The notes under the pieces: model-generated | The model's input: the letters and a program-made list of their open reading frames with translations, nothing else | What the model was told of the DNA's origin: nothing | The model's database searches: none | Made by a program: the position numbers and the translations under genes | From: Streptantibioticus silvisoli | Lineage (GTDB): Bacteria > Actinomycetota > Actinomycetes > Streptomycetales > Streptomycetaceae | Assembly: GCF_027947535.2 (NCBI RefSeq) | Contig: NZ_JAAGKO020000034.1 | Location: 1 to 64,000, forward strand | Length of the DNA: 64,000 bases | Direction: 5' to 3' | Shown here: piece after piece, positions 41,020 to 49,531 of the stretch | How positions within the stretch are numbered: the first letter of the stretch is position 1 | Layout of the letters: the number at the start of each line of letters is the position of its first letter

Positions 41020-41043
41020 GGTTAATCGGAGTAAAAAGGGTAA
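41020..41043 (+). promoter_or_regulatory. SigB-like promoter of the 131-aa hydrophilic gene
   Basis: GGTT (41020-41023), 14 bases, GGGTAA (41038-41043), about 50 bp before the ATG at 41096. The local AT-rich patch stands out in the GC-rich background. Fits the SigB-type general-stress pattern. Confidence 0.6.
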
Positions 41044-41095
41044 CCGACCCTTACGGGCCGCTGGCGCAGTGGTCTGTCGAGCGAGGAGGAAAACC

Positions 41096-41491
41096 ATGGC
41101 GAAGGAACCGCGCAAGTCGCCTCCCGCGCACGGTGAGGGGCCGGGGCCGCACAAGGGCACCGAGCAGCACGGCTGGTCCCCCGACGTGGACAGCACGAAG
41201 GGGAGGCACGACAACCCCAGCGCGCACCGGTCGTTCCATCCCGACGAGTACGCTCCCCCGGCCGACCCGCACGCCGAGCCGAGCAAGGAGGACGTCGACG
41301 CCTCACTGCGTGACGTGCCCGGTGAGACGGGCAAGAGCATCAGCAGGAGCGGTCAGGACCACGCCGACTCCGGCCAGAAGGGGCATCACGCGCACGGGCG
41401 GCGCGGCCACTCGCAGCGACCGAGCGGCGGCAAGGACAGCTCCGCCTACACGGGCGTCGACCCGCAGGACCCGCCTTCGGGCAAGCACTGA
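41096..41491 (+). CDS. Hydrophilic, His-rich disordered protein
   Basis: A 131-residue protein with no hydrophobic core: about half its residues are Gly, Ser, His, Pro, Asp or Lys. Two patches are notable: HGEGPGPHKGTEQHGWSPDVD and GQKGHHAHGRRGHSQRPSGGK. It probably is intrinsically disordered, like stress or desiccation proteins; metal binding by the His cluster is possible. Strong GAGGAGG site and a SigB-like promoter. I recognise no named family. Confidence 0.72.
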   Translation: MAKEPRKSPPAHGEGPGPHKGTEQHGWSPDVDSTKGRHDNPSAHRSFHPDEYAPPADPHAEPSKEDVDASLRDVPGETGKSISRSGQDHADSGQKGHHAHGRRGHSQRPSGGKDSSAYTGVDPQDPPSGKH

Positions 41492-41631
41492 CACCCACCC
41501 CAGCCCAGCCCCAGGTCCAGGTCCAGCCCCGCCCCCGTCGCCGCGCGACCGTGACCCGTACTTCCGCCGGCCGGGCCCGCGCGCCCCACGCCGTCCGCCC
41601 GCCGGCTACGGCATGCGCGCCGAAGCGGTGA

Positions 41632-42411
41632 TCACTGCGGAACGGCGCGGACGAGCACCAGGGAGCCGTTGTAGTGGGGCCGGCGGCGCAGTTCGGCGTG
41701 GCGGGCGTCCCAGGTGCCGTCGGCGAGGGCCGTGCGGAGGTGGCCGGCGCAGCGGTCGGCGGTGGCGGGGTCGACGAAGCTCCAGGCGGAGCAGGCCTGG
41801 CGGGCGCCGGGGTCCAGGAGGAGTTCGGGGCGGCCGTAGTACGCCTCGTTGAAGCCGTCGGTGCAGTCGGCCGGGATCGGCACCGGTTCCACGGTGACCG
41901 CACCGCCGAGGGCGTCGGCGATGTCGCGGATCGCCGGGTAGCGCCGGGCCTCGGTGTCCAGGACGAGCGGCGCGTACGCGTAGAGCCAGAAGTCGCGGAC
42001 CGTCGCGGGGTCGCAGGTCAGCACGACGACCGGGCCGCGGGCCACCCGCCGCATCTCGCGCAGCCCGGCGGCGGGATCGCTCCACTGGTGGACGCTGAAC
42101 GTCGTCATGGCGGCGTCGAACGTGTCGTCGGGGAACGGCAGGTGCTCGGCCACCGCGTCGACGGCCCGCGGCAGGTGCGCCGGGCGTTGGGCGCGCATCG
42201 CGGCCGAGGGCTCCACGGCGGTGACGTCCAGGTGCGCGGCCTCGTACGAACCCGTGCCCGCGCCGACGTTGACGACGGTGCGGGCGGCGCCGAGGGCCGT
42301 GCCGATCGCCTCGCCGATGCGCGGGTCGGGGCGGCGGTAACGGGAGTAGCCGCCACCGATCGCGCCGTAGTCCGCGTCGCCGGCACTGCCGTCGATCCTT
42401 GGTTTGTTCAC
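41632..42411 (-). CDS. Class I SAM methyltransferase
   Basis: A 259-residue methyltransferase of the UbiE/Methyltransf_11 type. SAM motif I: TVVNVGAGTGSYE; acidic ribose ligand in VTAVEPSAAMRAQRP; motif III around HLPFPDDTFDAAMTTFSVHQW. Product unknown. Starts GTG 42411, about 110 bp from the divergent PdxH gene. Confidence 0.85.
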   Translation of the reverse strand: MNKPRIDGSAGDADYGAIGGGYSRYRRPDPRIGEAIGTALGAARTVVNVGAGTGSYEAAHLDVTAVEPSAAMRAQRPAHLPRAVDAVAEHLPFPDDTFDAAMTTFSVHQWSDPAAGLREMRRVARGPVVVLTCDPATVRDFWLYAYAPLVLDTEARRYPAIRDIADALGGAVTVEPVPIPADCTDGFNEAYYGRPELLLDPGARQACSAWSFVDPATADRCAGHLRTALADGTWDARHAELRRRPHYNGSLVLVRAVPQ

Positions 42412-42521
42412 GTCGGGAACATATCCTGGACCTCCTGGTCCCCGTCCAGCTCCCTTCTCCGACGGGCCGCGCGGGCCGGCCGGGAACCCGTGCGTGCCAC
42501 CACCGTCCCGAAGGAGATCCC

Positions 42522-43163
42522 GTGCCCTCCCCGTACACGCTGACCGGCGATTCCTCCCTGCTCCTGCCGGAGTTCGACGCTCCCCCGGCCGAACCGCTCG
42601 GCCTGCTGGACCGGTGGCTCGACGAGGCCGGCCGGCGCGGCGTCAGTGAGCCGCTCGCCGTCACCCTGGCCACCGCCGACAGCACCGGGCGTCCTTCGGC
42701 GCGCGTGCTGCTGGTGAAGCAACTCGACGCCCGCGGGCTGGTGTTCACCAGTTTCCGGGGAAGCCGCAAGGGCCACGACCTCGCCGACCGCCCCTACGCG
42801 GCGATGACCTTCCACTGGCGCGAGACGCTCCAGCAGATCGTGCTCGCCGGGCCCGTCGAGGTGCTGAGCGACGAGGCATCCGACCGGCTTTTCGCCGAAC
42901 GCCCGTATGCCGCGCGGGCGACCACCGCCGTCTCCCGGCAGAGCCGCCCGCTGGAGGACGAGGAGGACCTGCGGGAACGGGCCCGGCGGCTCGTCGAGTC
43001 CGGCGACCCGGTCCGCCGGCCGGCGGAGTGGACCGGCTACCGGCTCGTCCCGGACAACGTCGAGTTCTGGTACGGGAGTCCGGACCGCCTGCACCGCCGC
43101 CTGCGCTACGACCGCACCCGGACCACCGCCGACACCTGGACCCACCGGCGCCTTCAGCCCTGA
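42522..43163 (+). CDS. pdxH: Pyridoxamine 5'-phosphate oxidase
   Basis: A 213-residue FMN enzyme converting PNP/PMP to pyridoxal phosphate. Motifs: AVTLATADSTGRPSARVLLVKQLDARGLVFTSFRGSRKGHDLADRPYAAMTFHW (FMN contacts), QIVLAGPVEVLSDEASDRLFAERPYAARATTAVSRQS, and the C-terminal RLVPDNVEFWYGSPDRLHRRLRYDR, the family signature. Start GTG 42522 with AAGGAGAT five bases upstream. Confidence 0.93.
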   Translation: MPSPYTLTGDSSLLLPEFDAPPAEPLGLLDRWLDEAGRRGVSEPLAVTLATADSTGRPSARVLLVKQLDARGLVFTSFRGSRKGHDLADRPYAAMTFHWRETLQQIVLAGPVEVLSDEASDRLFAERPYAARATTAVSRQSRPLEDEEDLRERARRLVESGDPVRRPAEWTGYRLVPDNVEFWYGSPDRLHRRLRYDRTRTTADTWTHRRLQP

Positions 43164-43241
43164 CCGGCGGAGGCGCGGCGCGGCCGGGTGGACGTGGCGT
43201 GGCGTGGCGTCCGGGTGGCGCGGTGTCCTACGGTCGGTCGT

Positions 43242-43973
43242 ATGGCGAACGAGGACGAGCGGGCGCGGCGGCTGCTGGAGGCTCAGGCGAAGGCCGTGGC
43301 CCTGTTCGAGGAGATCGAGGTCCGCGGCCTGGTCGCGCCGGGCGCGGGTGAACGCGCGGTGAGCGACGGGGTCCGGGACCTGGCGAACGAGATGTTCGGC
43401 ACGACCCGGCACTGGCACAAGCGCATCATCCGGTCCGGCCCGAACACGATGTTCCCGTACCGGGAGAACCCGCCGGACCGGACCATCGGCGCGGACGACA
43501 TCGTCTTCGCGGACTTCGGCCCGATCTTCGAGGAGTACGAGGCCGACTTCGGCCGGACGTTCGTGCTGGGCGACGATCCCGCCAAGCACCGCCTGCGCGA
43601 CGACCTGCCGCGCGTCTTCGCCGCCGGGCAGCGCTACTTCGAGGCCCACCCGGACGTCACCGGCCGGGCCCTGTACGAGGAGGTCGCCCGGCTGGCCGCC
43701 GACGCCGGATGGCGACTGGGCGGCTGGCACGCGGGGCACCTGGTGGGCGAGTTCCCGCACGAGGAGATCGACGGCGCGGACACCGAGGGGTACGTCACGC
43801 CGGCCAACGACACGCCGCTGCGCCGCACCGACCGCGCCGGGCGACGCTGCCACTGGATCCTCGAGGTCCACCTGGTCGACGCGGCGGGCGGCTTCGGCGG
43901 GTTCTACGAGCAGTTGCTCGACCTGCGCCCGTCAGCGGCTGGCCAGCACGCCGCCACACCGGAGAGGGTGTAG
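43242..43973 (+). CDS. M24-family metallopeptidase
   Basis: A 243-residue pita-bread-fold protein (methionine/Xaa-Pro aminopeptidase-like). Metal ligands are visible: Asp in [25 protein letters not shown] (two Asp), His in [16 protein letters not shown], and Glu near [10 protein letters not shown]. It may be a true peptidase or a creatinase-like enzyme. The last dozen residues (after LLDLRP) run over the relic gene on the other strand and are probably non-native, suggesting the original stop was lost when the neighbour decayed. Confidence 0.82.
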   Translation: MANEDERARRLLEAQAKAVALFEEIEVRGLVAPGAGERAVSDGVRDLANEMFGTTRHWHKRIIRSGPNTMFPYRENPPDRTIGADDIVFADFGPIFEEYEADFGRTFVLGDDPAKHRLRDDLPRVFAAGQRYFEAHPDVTGRALYEEVARLAADAGWRLGGWHAGHLVGEFPHEEIDGADTEGYVTPANDTPLRRTDRAGRRCHWILEVHLVDAAGGFGGFYEQLLDLRPSAAGQHAATPERV

Positions 43974-44286
43974 AGGGTCGGGACGCCGGAGACCTGGAGC
44001 CCGTCGCTGCGGTAGGCGCGGTCCCACGCCTCGACGTGCGGCAGGCTGCGCTGGCAGTTGATGCACGAGTAGGTCCAGAAGTGGATCAGCACCACCTTGC
44101 CGTGCAGTGCCTTGATGCCGAGCGGCTTGCCGTCAGGGGTGTTGAGCCGGCTGGATCCTCCTCGGCCACGGAGGTCGTCGTCCCCGGACCGCCGGCCAGG
44201 AGGACGACGGGGAGCACCGGCAGGATGCACGGCGAAACCGCTGTGATCAGCCCTCCGAGCAACCCGATGAGAATCAAAGTCAACAT
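43940..44286 (-). pseudogene. dipZ: dipZ-like (CcdA-thioredoxin) relic
   Basis: Remains of a DipZ gene. From ATG 44286 it reads [20 protein letters not shown] then [13 protein letters not shown], the first helix of a CcdA domain. Then, in another frame, come [20 protein letters not shown] and [21 protein letters not shown], the redoxin domain with its CxxC, and shortly after VPTLYTLSG. Five of the six helices and most of the C-terminal domain (a whole protein is around 550-600 residues) are missing, and the frame is broken, so at least two deletions occurred. Confidence 0.8.
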
Positions 44287-44505
44287 GAACGGCCTCTCCG
44301 ACCGAAGCCCCGGACTCTCCGGCGTCTCCAGCAGTGATTCGGTGGCCGCAGATCCGCGGATTGGCGGCGATAAGCCTCAACACCCCGCAGCCGCGGAATC
44401 ATCGGGCTCCATGATCCGCAACTGCGGGACGTCGATCAGGTCCGGTCAGGACGACGGCTGGCTCCTTGCGCGGCTGGGGCGGCGGGAGCGGACGGAGGGG
44501 ACGCC

Positions 44506-45018
44506 TCAGACGCCGGTGCTGCCGTCGATGCGCTCGCGGAGGAGGTCGGCGTGTCCGGCGTGCCGGGCGTACTCGGCGATCATGTGGGTGTAGATCCACC
44601 GCAGGTTCACCTCGCCGCCCATGAACGGCACGGTGTCGTCGAGCGATCGGGCGGCGCAGTTGGCGCGCGACCGGGCGATCTCGTCCTGCCAGGTGGCCCG
44701 TGCCGCGTCGAGGGAGACGTCGCCGGAGAGCTCGAATCCCTCGTCGCGGCCGTTCGGATCGGCCTGCGGGGTGTAGATGGGCGGGGCGTGCTCGCCGGTC
44801 AACACGCGGCGGAACCAGTTGCGTTCGACCTCGGCCAGGTGCTGGACGAGCCCCAGCAGTGTCAGCGGCGAGGGAGGTACGCGGGCGTCGCGCGACTGCG
44901 GATCGGTGAGGTTGTCGCACTTCATGGCCAAGGTGGCCCGGTAGAAGTCGAGCCAGCTCTCCAGGTTCGTGCGCTCGTCGGCGTTCAGGGGCGGCATCGG
45001 CCGTTCAACGGAGGTCAT
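44506..45018 (-). CDS. DinB-family (DUF664) protein
   Basis: A 170-residue four-helix DinB-like protein of the DUF664 type. Conserved: TLLGLVQHLAEVERNWFRRVL (metal His), RWIYTHMIAEYARHAGHADLLRERIDG (two His). Such proteins include mycothiol-dependent S-transferases, which suits an actinomycete, but the substrate is not known. Starts ATG 45018 with GGAG upstream inside the divergent region. Confidence 0.88.
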   Translation of the reverse strand: MTSVERPMPPLNADERTNLESWLDFYRATLAMKCDNLTDPQSRDARVPPSPLTLLGLVQHLAEVERNWFRRVLTGEHAPPIYTPQADPNGRDEGFELSGDVSLDAARATWQDEIARSRANCAARSLDDTVPFMGGEVNLRWIYTHMIAEYARHAGHADLLRERIDGSTGV

Positions 45019-45238
45019 GGTCCCCGATCGTGCCAGCGGGGTCCGACATCGCGGGTCCGGCGCGGGGGCCGAGGCGCGGGTACGGGCACGTTGGCGGCGG
45101 TCCCGGGCGTCACCGTGCGCGCACGTCCCCGCTTCGCTCCCCGGCCCGGCACCGCACGCCTGAGCCCGCGTCGCCGCCCGCGTCGCGTGGGTCTCCCACA
45201 CCCTGGACGTCGTGGCTCGCGGCGTGATCCGATGGGGG

Positions 45239-45796
45239 ATGACATCGTTCTGGACAGGCGAGCGCGTACGCCTGCGCGGTATCGAGCCCGACGACTGGAC
45301 CGCGTTCATGCGCTTCGCCCGGGACGAGGAGCAGTTGGGAGACCTGCTGCACCCGCCGCGTTCCGCCGAGGGGTACCGCGCCTGGGCGAAGGAGCAGGCC
45401 GCGGCGCCGAACGACAGTGACTGCTTCCAGCTGGTGATCGAGGCCGTCGACACGGGCGAAGCGGTCGGCGCGGTCGGCTCGCAGCGCGCCGACCCGGTGG
45501 GCGGCTGGTTCGAGCACGGCGTCACGATCAGCGCCGAGCATCGCCGCAAGGGGTACGCGGCGGAAGCGGTGACGCTGCTGCTGCGCTTCATGTTCGCCGA
45601 GCGGCGCTACCGCCGGTGCGAGGCACGGATCCTGGCCCACAACGAGCCGTCGCTGGCCTTCCACCGCCGGCTCGGATTCGTCGAGGAGGGCCGCCTGCGC
45701 GATCGGGTGTTCCTCGACGGCCGGCACGAGGATCTCGTCGTGATGGGCCTGCTCATCGACGAGTTCGCGCCACCGCACGCGCCGGGCGAACGGTGA
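45239..45796 (+). CDS. GNAT-family N-acetyltransferase (RimJ/RimL-like)
   Basis: A 185-residue acetyltransferase. It opens FWTGERVRLRGIEPDDWTAFMRFARDEE as in the RimJ/RimL group. Acetyl-CoA motif: TISAEHRRKGYAAEAVTLLLRFMF. The end NEPSLAFHRRLGFVEEGRLRDRVFLDGRHEDLVVMGLL is diagnostic. It may modify a small molecule, antibiotic or protein N-terminus. Confidence 0.88.
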   Translation: MTSFWTGERVRLRGIEPDDWTAFMRFARDEEQLGDLLHPPRSAEGYRAWAKEQAAAPNDSDCFQLVIEAVDTGEAVGAVGSQRADPVGGWFEHGVTISAEHRRKGYAAEAVTLLLRFMFAERRYRRCEARILAHNEPSLAFHRRLGFVEEGRLRDRVFLDGRHEDLVVMGLLIDEFAPPHAPGER

Positions 45797-46065
45797 CGGT
45801 CACCCGGGGCGGGGTCCGGAGCCGGTTTCGTTGACGGTGGTCCGGCTCCGGGTTCCTTGACGGCCGCCCGGGTCCGGGTACGGGCTCGGTGACGGTCGTC
45901 GGGCTTCGTTGAGGGTCCTCCGGGGCGGGTGACGGACACGGTGGCGGTCGTCCGGGCCGGTGCCGAACCCGCCGCGAACAGGCCCGGCGCCGACCCGCCG
46001 CGAACAAGGCCGCCGCCTTCGCCGGTCACCGGATCGGCGCGCGGCCTCCGCCCGACGTCCCGCCG

Positions 46066-47226
46066 TCAGGGCCGGTCCGGAGGCGTGGGCGGTGCCGGCG
46101 CCGACCACGGCGGCGGGCCGACGTCGTCCGGGACATCGTCGGCGCCGGCGATCAGGCGGCGGGCCAGCGCGCGCACGTGGTCGCGCAGGGCCTCCGGGTG
46201 CTCGATCACGAACGGCCGGTCCAGCCGGGCGAGCAGCGACGGAACCCAGTCCAGCCGCTCGGCCCGCAACCGCACCCGCACCCACGTACCGCCCTCCCGC
46301 GCCCCGGCACCGGCCGACGACGACGCACCGCCTGCCTCCGCCTCCGGTGCCGACCCCTCATCGCCTGCCTCCGGGGCCAGGGCCGCACCGGCCGCCTGCG
46401 ACGACGGGACCGCGCCGGGGGCGTCCGGGAGTTCCTCCACCGTGGCGAGCCCGGCCGGGAGCCGGGCGGTGATCTGCTCGGCCGTGCCCCGGACCCGGAA
46501 CGACACCTCGTGCGGGTAGGGCAGTTCGGCGAGCCCGGACAGCACCCGGGCGGCGGCGTCGAACCCCGCCGGCACCTCGAACGACCCCGGCAGCACCACC
46601 GGGTTCTCGACGCGGTCCAGCCGGAACGTGCGCACCTCGCCGCTCGCCGAGTCCGCCCCGGTCACGTACCAGCGCCCGGAGCGGACGACGATCCCGTACG
46701 GGTGCACGGTGCGTTCGCTGCGCCTGCCGTCCCGGGCGGTGTAGCCGACGGCGACCGGCCGGCGGCGGCGCGCGGCCTCCGCCAGCGTCAGCAGCACGCC
46801 GGTCTCCCGGGTGGCCGCGGGGCCGGCCGCGGCGGTGAAGTCGACGGTGGCCAGCAGCGCGTCCAGCCGGCGGCCGAGCACCTCGGGCAGCACGCGGCGC
46901 ATCTTGGCGGCGGCGCTCTCCATCGCCGCGGCGGTCGTCGTCACCAGCCCGGCCCGGCGCCCGGCGACCAGGCCGAGCAGTACCGCCAGCGCCTCGTCGT
47001 CGGTGAGCATCAGCGGGGGCATCCGGTAGCCGGGGGCGAGGCGGTAGCCGCCGTACCGGCCGCGCACCGAGCGGACCGGGATGTCGAGGTCGATCAGGTG
47101 GGCGACGTAGCGCCGCACGGTGCGCTCGTCCACGTCGAGCCGGCCGGCCAAGTCGGCGACGGTACGGGTGCCGCCGGCCTGGAGGATCTCCAGCAGGGCG
47201 AGCACGCGGGCGGTCGGTCGGGTCAT
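46066..47226 (-). CDS. WYL-domain transcriptional regulator
   Basis: A 386-residue YafY-type regulator. N-terminal winged HTH: ARVLALLEILQAGGTRTVADLAGRLDVDERTVRRYVAHL. WYL domain: RRPVAVGYTARDGRRSERTVHPYGIVVRSGRWYVTGADSASGEVRTFRLDRV. A WCX extension follows, interrupted by an acidic, Ala/Gly-rich insert (about 310-335). Such proteins respond to nucleic-acid or small ligands. Divergent, 63 bp, from an alpha/beta hydrolase, with a large palindrome between. Confidence 0.93.
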   Translation of the reverse strand: MTRPTARVLALLEILQAGGTRTVADLAGRLDVDERTVRRYVAHLIDLDIPVRSVRGRYGGYRLAPGYRMPPLMLTDDEALAVLLGLVAGRRAGLVTTTAAAMESAAAKMRRVLPEVLGRRLDALLATVDFTAAAGPAATRETGVLLTLAEAARRRRPVAVGYTARDGRRSERTVHPYGIVVRSGRWYVTGADSASGEVRTFRLDRVENPVVLPGSFEVPAGFDAAARVLSGLAELPYPHEVSFRVRGTAEQITARLPAGLATVEELPDAPGAVPSSQAAGAALAPEAGDEGSAPEAEAGGASSSAGAGAREGGTWVRVRLRAERLDWVPSLLARLDRPFVIEHPEALRDHVRALARRLIAGADDVPDDVGPPPWSAPAPPTPPDRP

Positions 47227-47245
47227 ACGGAAAAGTGTCCCGCGC

Positions 47246-47270
47246 ATACCGGACCGAAACTGTCCGGTAT
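47246..47270. promoter_or_regulatory. Large palindrome, probable WYL operator
   Basis: ATACCGGAC, seven bases, GTCCGGTAT: a perfect inverted repeat of 9-bp arms in the 63-bp gap between the divergent WYL regulator and hydrolase genes. A related sequence, ATACGG-N4-GTGTCC, precedes it from 47225. Its position covers both promoters. Confidence 0.65.
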
Positions 47271-47289
47271 TGGTCCTAGCGTGCCTGTC

Positions 47290-48024
47290 ATGGCAACTTA
47301 CGTACTTCTCCCCGGCTTCTGGCTCGGCGCCTGGGCCTGGCGCCCGGTCACGGCCGGGCTGCGCGGCCACGGGCACGACGTCCACCCGCTGAGCCTTACC
47401 GGGATGGGCGAACGCGCGCACCTGGCCCGGCCCGACACCGGCCTGGAGACGCACATCACCGACGTGCTCCAGCTGATCCACTACGAGGACCTGCACGACG
47501 TGGTGCTGGTCGGGCACAGCTACGCCGGTGCGGTGGTGCTGCCGGGCGTGGCGGACCGGATACCGGAACGGATCGCCCGGTTGGTCTTCGTCGACAGCGG
47601 ACCGCTGCCGGACGGGATGTCGCACGCGCAGTTCGTCCCGCCGCAGGAGCAGGCCCGCAACGCCGAGCGGGTCCGCACCGCGGGCGACGGCTGGCGGCTG
47701 CCGCCCCCGTCGTGGCCGCAGGTCGCCGCGGCGGTCCCCGGGCTGCCCGACGGCACGCTCGACCGGCTGACCCGGCTGTCGGTGCCGCAGCCGTGGGCCA
47801 CCGCCACCACCCCGGCCCGGCTGACCGGGGCCTGGGAGAAGGTGCCGCGGCTGCACGTGCTGTGCAGCTTCGGGGCCGAGGAGGTCCGGGCCAGGGCCGG
47901 CAGCGTTCCCGCCTTCCAGCACATGGCGGCCGAGGGCTGGGCCTACCGGGAACTGCCCGGCTGGCACTGGCCGATGTTCGACCGCCCCGCCGAACTGGCG
48001 GCGATCCTGCACGAGGCGGCCTGA
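47290..48024 (+). CDS. Alpha/beta hydrolase
   Basis: A 244-residue hydrolase. Oxyanion-side start TYVLLPGFWLGAWAWRPVTAGLRGHGHDVHPLSLTGMGERAHL, nucleophile elbow VLVGHSYAGAVV (GHSYAG), catalytic His in PGWHWPMFDRPAELAAIL. It belongs to the group of plant-methylesterase/salicylate-esterase-like hydrolases. The product of the WYL-controlled divergon; an SDR follows about 180 bp downstream in the same direction. Confidence 0.9.
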   Translation: MATYVLLPGFWLGAWAWRPVTAGLRGHGHDVHPLSLTGMGERAHLARPDTGLETHITDVLQLIHYEDLHDVVLVGHSYAGAVVLPGVADRIPERIARLVFVDSGPLPDGMSHAQFVPPQEQARNAERVRTAGDGWRLPPPSWPQVAAAVPGLPDGTLDRLTRLSVPQPWATATTPARLTGAWEKVPRLHVLCSFGAEEVRARAGSVPAFQHMAAEGWAYRELPGWHWPMFDRPAELAAILHEAA

Positions 48025-48207
48025 CGGACGGACCGGCCGGGCCGGCGGGGCTTCACACCCGCGCGTACGACGCCGTGCCCGGACCCGTACGACGCCGTGC
48101 CCGCTCCCGGACGACCGACTCCGCGCGGCCGCCCGACCGCCACCGCGCCGGTCCGGTCCGGTCCGCCGCGCGATCCCCCCATCGAATCCAGCACAAGGAG
48201 ACCTCTC

Positions 48208-48960
48208 ATGACCACGACCGACCTCGCCGGTACGACCGCGCTGGTCACCGGTGCCACCAGCGGTATCGGCCGCGCGGTGGCCCGTTCGCTCGCCGGACGC
48301 GGCGCCCACGTGGTGATCACCGGGCGGGACACCGGCCGCGGCGACCAGGTCGTCACCGCGATCCGCGCCTCGGGCGGCAAGGCCGACTTCGTCGCGGGCG
48401 ACCTCGCCGACGCCGACGCCGTCCGGGAGCTGGCCCGCCGGGCCGTCGAACTCGGCGGCGGCCACGTCGACATCCTCGTCAACAACGCCGGCGTCTTCCC
48501 CGTCGGCCCCACGCCCGGGACCACCGACGGCGACTTCGACTCCGTGTACGCGGTCAACGTCCGGGCGCCGTTCCTGCTGGTCGCCGAGCTCGCTCCCGCG
48601 ATGGCCGCGCGCGGCCGGGGGTGCGTCGTCAACGTGCTGAGCATGGTTGCCCATTTCGGGGTGGCCGGGATGGCGCTGTACGGCTCCAGCAAGGCGGCGC
48701 TGACCCTGCTCACCAAGGCGTGGGCCGCCGAGTTCGGCCCCGGCGGCGTGCGGGTCAACGCGGTCAGCCCCGGCCCCACCCGTACCGAGGGCACCGAGCG
48801 GTTCGGCGAGCAGGTCGACCGGCTCGCCGCACTCGCCCCCGCGGGCCGGCCGGCGGCACCCGAGGAGATCGCCGCCGCCATCGGCTACCTCGTCAGCGAG
48901 GACGCGGCCTTCGTCCACGGCGCCGTCCTCGACGTGGACGGCGGCCGCAACGCGGCGTGA
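48208..48960 (+). CDS. SDR-family oxidoreductase
   Basis: A 250-residue classical short-chain dehydrogenase. TGATSGIGRAVARSLAGRGAHVVITGRD (NADP-type Arg), NNAGVF (NAG), the Ser in VLSMVAHFG and YGSSKAALT (YxxxK). Closest in style to 3-oxoacyl-ACP-reductase-like or tropinone-like SDRs. AAGGAGAC precedes the ATG. Probably part of the same response as the hydrolase, since two direct copies of CGTACGACGCCGTGCCCG (48064 and about 48086) are all that lies between. Confidence 0.9.
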   Translation: MTTTDLAGTTALVTGATSGIGRAVARSLAGRGAHVVITGRDTGRGDQVVTAIRASGGKADFVAGDLADADAVRELARRAVELGGGHVDILVNNAGVFPVGPTPGTTDGDFDSVYAVNVRAPFLLVAELAPAMAARGRGCVVNVLSMVAHFGVAGMALYGSSKAALTLLTKAWAAEFGPGGVRVNAVSPGPTRTEGTERFGEQVDRLAALAPAGRPAAPEEIAAAIGYLVSEDAAFVHGAVLDVDGGRNAA

Positions 48961-49037
48961 GCGAGGGGCGGGGGCAGGGGGCCGGGGCAGGGGGCGAGGG
49001 ACGGGTGCGGTCCCGCCGGCCGGCGGGACCGCACCGG

Positions 49038-49415
49038 TCAGCAGGCGACGGCCGTGCTCAGCCCCTCCCGGTGGGCCCGGGCCGCGTCCATCAGCGTGTC
49101 GAGCGTGTCGCGGGTGCGTACGAGGTCGGCGATGTGGGCGGAGAGCCGGTCGCGTTCCTGCGCCATCCGCTCCAGCGCGGCGTCGGAGTTGTCCTCGCTC
49201 GGCGTGTCGACGCAGGGCAGCAGTTCGATGATGGTGCGGCTGGACAGGCCGGCGGCGTACAGCCGCTGGATGAACGCGACCCGCTCGACCTCGTCGTCGG
49301 TGTAGTGCCGTTGCCCGCTGGGACTGCGGGCGCTGGTGAGCAGCCCCTGCTCCTCGTAGTAACGCACGGAGCGCACGCTGACCCCGGCCCGTGACGCGAG
49401 TTGCCCGATCCGCAC
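49038..49415 (-). CDS. MerR-family regulator
   Basis: A 125-residue MerR protein: winged HTH RIGQLASRAGVSVRSVRYYEEQGLLTSARSPSGQRHYTDDEVERVAFIQRLYAAGLS, then a dimerisation coiled coil ending AVAC. A single Cys in LLPCVDTPSED and the terminal Cys could sense electrophiles. I start at GTG 49415 (GGGAGG upstream), which gives the canonical N-terminus; an upstream ATG at 49463 would add 16 non-conserved residues. Divergent from the alkene reductase with a MerR-type spacer operator between. Confidence 0.88.
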   Translation of the reverse strand: MRIGQLASRAGVSVRSVRYYEEQGLLTSARSPSGQRHYTDDEVERVAFIQRLYAAGLSSRTIIELLPCVDTPSEDNSDAALERMAQERDRLSAHIADLVRTRDTLDTLMDAARAHREGLSTAVAC

Positions 49416-49453
49416 AAAGTCCTCCCGGCTGTGTGCTGCGTCACAGACCCTTG

Positions 49454-49473
49454 CCTCTGACATCAGTGTGAGG
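49454..49473 (+). promoter_or_regulatory. MerR-type operator
   Basis: CCTC-N2-AC-N4-GT-N2-GAGG inverted repeat inside the long spacer of a promoter for the alkene reductase: TTGCCT starts at 49451, and TTAGCG, a candidate -10, follows 19 bp later. MerR activators typically bind such 19-20 bp spacers. Confidence 0.55.
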
Positions 49474-49531
49474 TTTTAGCGTAGTCGTCGTGCCCGAGTC
49501 GCGGGCGCCGCGGACACGAAGGAGTCCTGAC

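Noticed and set aside
45797-46065. Repeated TTGACGGT/GGTCCGG blocks after the second GNAT gene
   Set aside because: Too degenerate and irregular to call a repeat array; no coding potential seen.
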